Notes under the pieces: model-generated
The model's input: the letters and a program-made list of their open reading frames with translations, nothing else
What the model was told of the DNA's origin: nothing
Database searches by the model: none
Assembly: GCF_047511655.1 (NCBI RefSeq)
Contig: NC_133391.1
Span: forward strand, 103,887,384 to 103,951,383
DNA: 64,000 nucleotides
DNA from: Castor canadensis
Taxonomy: Eukaryota > Chordata > Mammalia > Rodentia > Castoridae
Reading direction: 5' to 3'
Shown: positions 58,395-64,000 of the stretch, one piece after another
Numbering within the stretch: the first letter of the stretch is position 1
Layout: the number at the start of each line of letters is the position of its first letter
Translations under genes and position numbers: made by a program

Positions 58395-60319
58395 GAAAAT
58401 GGTGGCTAAGGTAGGGAATCAGAAATCCTAAGCTCCATGACACAAAACCTCCTTGAGACATAGGAGCTACATTTGGGTAATTCAGATTGCTCCTAGCCAA
58501 AATAATAACTGCCTCTATATTAGGTGCAGGTAAAATTCAAAGACTGACCCTTAAATCAGCCTTTAATTGCACCTAAGAGCCATCAAAATCCCACATAGCA
58601 CAGCCAGCAAGGCGTGTCCAGCCCTGGGGGAAAAAAAGCCCCACAGCCATTTCTTTTCTTTTTTTCCTCTCTTTTTTTTTCTCCCAACAAGCACAAGACA
58701 GAGCATCAATCAGAATCAAACTCTGTGATATCCTGGACCCCTAGCCCACGGAAAGCCTCCCTATGCCATGCTTCACTGAAAAAAGGCGAGGCCACTTTTC
58801 CTCACCAGCTGGCTCCAAAGCTGCTTGGGTGAAACTACAAAACAAACAGGTGAATGACACCCACCACACACAACTCCCCTATCCTCCCCCAACATAAGCC
58901 AGTGCAGCCCCTGGACAGATGGAACCCACCCCCTCAAAACTGAAAAATATAAACAGCAAACTGTAATCTAACACTGACAGCAGAGGTGGGGGTGGAACAC
59001 TGACCCTGCCTTGGAGAACAGGGGTGGGCAAGGAGCCAAATTCTCAGCATCAAACTCTTGGTGAAGTAATGTGGATAAAGCAGCAAAGGCTTAGAGCAGG
59101 AACAAGGCAACAAGCCAACATCCCAGAGAAGCCACCACCACCCAGCAGAGATTGGGAGAGACATAAAGGCTGAGAGAGAGAGTGGAGAGACAAGCCAACC
59201 TCCCAGAGGAGCCACTAGCAAACAGAGGTCAGGAAAGCTCAAAGGCTGAGAGCTGGGGTGGGGTGACAGGCCAATCTTCCCAAGCATGGCAGGCAGTGGG
59301 TCCCAGAGCTGATCTCTGAACAGAGGGCAGCATTCAAAACTGAATTGCCCCACCTTGCTGAGGGAGGAGCTGAGCAAATAGAGCTGCAGCTGAAGGGCAA
59401 CACAGCTGCTGCCTGGTGAACACAACAGCTCTGACCACCCTGCATAAGCTGGCAGTCTTACCTCACCTCACACTTCCAACTAATCTGGTGGACAGAAAGA
59501 ACAAATACATTAGAGCTTCCACTTGTATGCCAATCGGACATCTAAGGTATAACTCCAGAACTTTCACCAAAAGACAACTTTTTGTGGTCCTGAATGTGGT
59601 GGTTTTTATTTTAAATTCTTGTATTCTTAACTTCACCATCAGTATTCTCTTATCCCTATTTTTATCCTCTTCACTTTCCCTCCTTCTCCTATGCTACAAC
59701 CCATTGTTCTGCTTTCCAATTACTCTTTCTGCCCATTCTCATCTACTCTTTCTCCCTTCATCACCTCCCCATCTTATCCTCCCCCAACCTGTCATCACAC
59801 TGTCCCTTCCTCCTACACACTTAACACCTGCTGACTAGCCTACTCTACCAACTATACACAGGGGTCCAGCCCCCTGTAATCCCTGACACAAATACCCTCC
59901 ATTACCACAACAGAAATATACCCAAACACACACAAGGGTCAAAAAACCCAGCAGCCTCATACCACTTACCCAACCCACCCACCCCTTTTCCTGTCCCCCA
60001 ACTTTTTAGATCCCCCTTTACAAATTCCCCAAAATCTATAACTATCCTAATAAACATTGCCACCCCCCAACTCCCACTGTCATCAAGAGGTTTTCTATAT
60101 AGTATGTAAACAACCAGTCTGGCATTGAACCTGTGAATTTGCTATTCCTAAATTACACTTTCAGGCCAGAGACAGAAAAAGCACATCAACTTGTACTCTT
60201 TGTGTTGTCAGTCACAACACAAAAATTAAATCAGGGAAAGAAATTAGGCATTAAAACCACCAACTGGCCTATGAAAAACAGTTGCACAGCACCAAGTGGA
60301 GTGATGGGAAGAAGAAGGG
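58395..60319 (+). promoter_or_regulatory. L1 5' UTR with short tandem units and pyrimidine-rich insert
   Basis: It starts 'AAAATGGTGGCTAAGGTAGGG'. Tandem units lie at 59111-59190 (80 bp) and 59191-59266 (76 bp), with a partial third from 59267. Each starts 'CAAGCCAAC(A/C)TCCCAGAG' or close to it and contains 'AAAGGCTGAGAG'. A C/T-rich block (about 59640-59830, 59950-60080) is not found in the 41-kb copy. The complementary strand has a 163-codon open frame (59425-58934). The 140-codon sense frame at 59416-59838 is a by-product of the C/T-rich composition. Confidence 0.7.
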
Positions 60320-61538
60320 ATGGAAACGACTCTCATTAAAAAAAACAAAAAACCTTCAATACAGGAGTCAATGGGAAATGAAGAAAATGGATAACCAGTT
60401 CCTGACCTCTACAAAACAATAATAAATGTCACTAAGGAGCCCAGTGACACCCACATAAAAATTCTCAAAGAAGAAATCTTGGAAGATATCACTGGGGAAT
60501 TCATGGAGAAGATACTACACATGGTAAACCAGAATGTACAAGAGTCACTTAAGAAATTTCAAGACACCAAAAACAAAGAAAATGAGAAGACACAGAAGTA
60601 AATAAAGGAACTCTGAGAGGACTTCAACAAACACCAAAATGAAACAAAGGACACTAACAAAAGAGATATATGAATTAAAGATGACAACACAAAATATAAA
60701 AGAGGAATTGAACAAAGATATGGAAAACATCAGAAAAAAGAATCAAATAGAAATCCTGGAAATAAAAAGTCCCTTTAGCCAAACAAAAAATAAAAGTCAA
60801 ACAGCTGAAGGCCACTCCAGCAGACTAGAGTAAGTGGAAGACAGAATCTCAGAGCTCAAAGATAAAATAGAAATTAAAGAAAAACCAGAGCAAACATTAG
60901 TCAAACAACTCAAAAGCTATGAAAAGAATATGCAAGAATTCAGCAACTCCATCAAAAGACCAAACCTGAGAATCATGGGCATTGAAGAAAAAGAGGTACA
61001 AGCAAAAGGGATATGTAATATATTCAATAAAATAATAACAGAAAACTTCCCAAATCATGAGTGTGCCCATTCAGGAACAGGAAGCCTCCAGGACACCTAA
61101 CAGACTTGACCAAAATAGAACTACATTTAATGACATATTATCATTAAAACAACAAGCACAAAGATCAGAGAAAGAAAAATGAAGGCTGTAAGAGAGAAAA
61201 ACCAAATAACATACAAAGGTAAACCCATCAAAATAACAGCAGATTTCTCAAAGGAAACCTTAAAAGCAAGAAGGGCAGGGAATGAGTTATTTCAGGCACT
61301 GAATGAAAATAACTTCAATCCTAGGATACTCTACCCAGCAAAACTATCATTCAAAATAGGTGGACCAATAAAAATCTTCTACGATAAACACAAACTAAAA
61401 CAATATGTGACCACAAAGCCCCACTACAGAAGATTCTACAAGGAATTCTGCACACAGAAGATGAAAGAAAACAAAACCATGAGAGGATGGGAAGCATCAA
61501 ACCACAGGAGAAAAAAAATACAAGTATTCAGAGAGTAG
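60320..61538 (+). pseudogene. L1 ORF1, broken
   Basis: ATG at 60320, with early frame disruption. Coiled-coil pieces are 60639-60833 and 60834-61100, separated by a TAG at 60831-60833 ('SSRLE*'). The RRM begins with 'NLRIMGIEEKEVQAKGI'. The C-terminal domain is 61179-61538 ('NNFNPRILYPAKLSFKIGGP'), ending with TAG 61536-61538. The piece joining 61100 to 61179 is frameshifted. Confidence 0.85.
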
Positions 61539-61588
61539 CATTGATTAGACTGCACACAATCAAATCCTTAAACAGCAAAAATAACTAA

Positions 61589-64000
61589 ATGTCAGGAATC
61601 ATCACATACCCATTAATACTAACACTGAATGTCAGTGGACTCAACTTCCCCAACAAAAGACACTGTTTGGCAAAGTGGATTAAAAAGAAAGATCCAACAA
61701 TCTCTTGTTTACAAGAGATCCATCTTATTGTTAGAAATAAACACTGGCTTAGGGTAAAAGGCTGGAAGAAGATTTACCAAGCCAATGGCCCCTGAAAACA
61801 ATTAGGAGTAGCAACTTATATCAGACAAAGTAGACTTCTAATCTACATTGGTCAAACAAGATAAAGAAGGACACTTCAAGCTAATAAAAGGGGCAATAGA
61901 TCAAAAGGAAAAAACAATTATCAACCTATATGCATCCAATGTCAATGCACCCAATTTCATCAAATATACACTAAAGGACTTAAAAGTGCATATAGACTCC
62001 AACACAGTGTAAGTGGGAGACTTTAATACCCCTCCATCATCAATAGATAGGTTATCCAAACAAACAAAAAAAAGTCAACAAAGAAATCCTAGAACTAAAT
62101 GACACCATAAACCAAATGGATCTAACTAATGTCTACAGAATATTTCATCCAACAATAGCACAGTATACATTCTTCTCACCAGCCCATGAAACTTTCTCCA
62201 AAATAGATCATATCTTAGTGCACAAAGCAAGCTTCAGCAAATATAAGAAAATAGAAATAACTGCCTGCATTCTATCTGATCACAATGCATTAAAACTAGA
62301 ACTCAACAACCAAAACAATAGCAGAAAACACACAAATAATAGGAGGCTGAATAATACATTGCTCAATGATCAGCGGGTCATAGAAGAAATAAGAGAAGAA
62401 ATCAAAAGTTTCCTGGAAGCTAATGAGAATGAAAACACCACCTACCAGAACCTATGGGACACAGCAAAGGGAGTCCTAAGAGAAAAGTTTGTAGCTATGA
62501 GTGTGTATATTAAAAGTTCAGAAAGACTTCAAATAAACAACCTAATGCCAAATCTCAAACTCCTAGAAAAACAAGAACAAGCAAAACTCAAAACAAGCAG
62601 AAGGAGAGAAATAATAAAAATAAGGGCCCAAATTAATGAATAGAGACCAAAGGCATACAAAGAATCAATGAAACAAAGATCTGCTTCTTTGAAAAAATAA
62701 ACAAGATTGACAAGCCCCTGGCAAATATGATGAAAATGAAGAGGGAAAAGATCCAAATTAGTAAAATCAAAAATGCACAGAGAGATAACAACAAACACAA
62801 AGGAAATCCGGAGAATCATCAGAGACTACTTAGAACCTATATTCCAATAAATTGGAAAATCTTGAAGAAACAGACAAATTTCTAGGTACTATGACCATCC
62901 AAAACTGAACCAAGAGGATATTAACCACCTAAACAGATCTATAACATGTAATGAAATTGATGCAGCAATAAAGAGTCTCCAAAAAAGAAAAGTCCAGGAC
63001 CTGACAGATTCTCAGCTGAATTCTATCAGACCTAATTAGTTCTAAGAAGAACTAATTCCCACACTCCTTAAACTTTTCCATGAAATAGAAAGGGAAGGAA
63101 CACTGCCTAACTCATTCTATGACACCAGCACTACACGCATTCCAAAACTGAACAAAGACATACACTAAAAGGAGAACTACAGGCCAATCTCCTTAATGAA
63201 CATCAATGCAAAAATCCTCAATAAAACAATGATAGACTGAATCTAACAACATATCAGAAAGATCATTCACTATAACCAAGTTGTCTTCATACCAGGAATG
63301 CAGGGGTGGTTCAACATAAGCAAATCAATAAATGTAATTCAGAACATTAATAGAAGCAAAAGACAAAAACCACTTGATCATCTCAATAGATGCACAAAAA
63401 GCCTTTGATAAGATTCAACACTGCCTCATGATGAAAGCTCTAAGAAAACTAGGAATAGAAGGAATGTACCTCAACATTATAAAGGCTACATATGACAAAC
63501 CTATAGCCAACATCATACTTAATGGGGAAAAACTGAAACCATTTTTCCTAAAGTCAGGAATGAGACAAGGGTGCCCACTCTCCCCACTCCTAGTCAACAT
63601 CGTCCTGGAATTCCTACCCAAAGCAATAAGGCGAGAAAAGAAATAAAAGGAATACAAATAGGTAAATAAATAGTCAAAGTATCTCTATTTGCAGACGATA
63701 TGATCCTGTACCTCAAAGACCCCAAAAACTCCACCCAAAAACTCCTAGCACCATAAACAGCTTCAGCAATGAAGCAGCATACAAAATCAACTTATGAAAA
63801 TCAGTAGCCTTTCTATACACCAACAATGAACAAATTGAGAAAGAATATAGGAAAACAATTTCATTTACAATAGCCTTAAAAAAAATCAAATACCTAAAAA
63901 TAAACTTAACAAAGGATATAAATGACCTCTATAATGACAACTACAAACCACTGAAGAAAGAGATTGAGGAAGACTACAGAAGATTGAAAGTTCTCCCATG
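61589..64000 (+). pseudogene. L1 ORF2, broken and cut by window edge
   Basis: The start is ATG 61589. The endonuclease N-terminus has 'LTLNVSGLN' and 'CLQEIHL' (61709-61729, usually QETHL), with a stop at 61796. The endonuclease C-terminus 62116-62643 ('[10 protein letters not shown]', '[11 protein letters not shown]') stays open through the spacer. The RT part is broken between about 62880 and 63370. Motif A is intact here ('[13 protein letters not shown]', Asp codon GAT 63389-63391), and motif B is '[10 protein letters not shown]'. The FADD motif (63690-63701) falls in a different frame. Confidence 0.85.

Larger units (their letters stand above)
58395..64000 (+). mobile_element. Second long L1, truncated by the window end, inactive
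   Basis: Contains a 5' UTR (58395-60319), ORF1 (60320-61538) and ORF2 from 61589 to beyond 64000. Sequence order matches the copy at 40985-47682, but the leader is longer. Both ORFs carry stops and frameshifts. Confidence 0.9.

Noticed and set aside
59416..59838. 140-codon plus-strand frame rich in Leu/Ser/Pro
   Set aside because: It lies in the C/T-rich part of an L1 5' UTR. Low-complexity pyrimidine sequence gives long Leu/Ser/Pro frames by chance, and there is no homologue in the other L1 leader.

Overview
The window is mammalian nuclear DNA, AT-rich, with no intact multi-exon gene that I can recognise. The repeats point to a rodent. There are tRNA-derived SINEs with the box 'CTCAAGTGGTAGAGC ... 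GGCCCTGAGTTCAAACCC', B1-like 7SL SINEs, composite B1-tRNA SINEs, MT/MST/MLT1-type ERVL-MaLR LTRs and a young L1 lineage with a G-rich 3' UTR. From memory this combination looks most like a castorimorph rodent, probably beaver (Castor). That is an inference and cannot be proved here.

Layout. From 1 to 8.2 kb: AT-rich sequence with SINE pieces, one MaLR LTR and an old L1 3' half (7.1-8.2 kb). From 8.9 to 13.2 kb: a dense L1 graveyard. It holds two young L1 3' ends in opposite orientation (9.1-10.4 kb), an internally deleted L1 (10.7-11.6 kb) and an older L1 with a 5' inversion (12.05-13.19 kb). From 13.2 to 24.2 kb: mostly unannotated sequence with relics of MIR, L2, MER5A, hAT and B1. From 24.2 to 27.0 kb: a MER2 transposon, microsatellites and an L1M copy nested with an LTR and a SINE. 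From 27.6 to 39.7 kb: candidate exon-like and enhancer-like segments, L2, MIR, MER20 and MER2 relics, and one unrecognised open frame. From 39.8 to 50.2 kb: a near full-length L1 (41.0-47.7 kb) with broken ORF1 and ORF2, flanked by L1 3' fragments and an MLT1 LTR. From 51.9 to 55.8 kb: a clean 5'-truncated L1 with a 15-bp target-site duplication, then a processed retrocopy of SPTSSA (serine palmitoyltransferase small subunit A). From 57.6 to 64.0 kb: an L2 relic and a second L1 with a complete 5' end, running off the window.

The only gene-derived coding sequence I can name is the SPTSSA retrocopy. All other long reading frames are L1 ORFs, antisense frames in L1 5' UTRs, or chance frames in repeats. 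I see no operon, CRISPR array, tRNA or rRNA gene, and no convincing new molecular system. The points most worth a second look are the SPTSSA retrocopy with its in-frame deletion, a 63-codon exon-like segment at 27.9 kb, an enhancer-like segment at 36.8-37.1 kb, a cluster of four hairpins at 38.2 kb, and the 5'-UTR architecture of the two long L1 copies.
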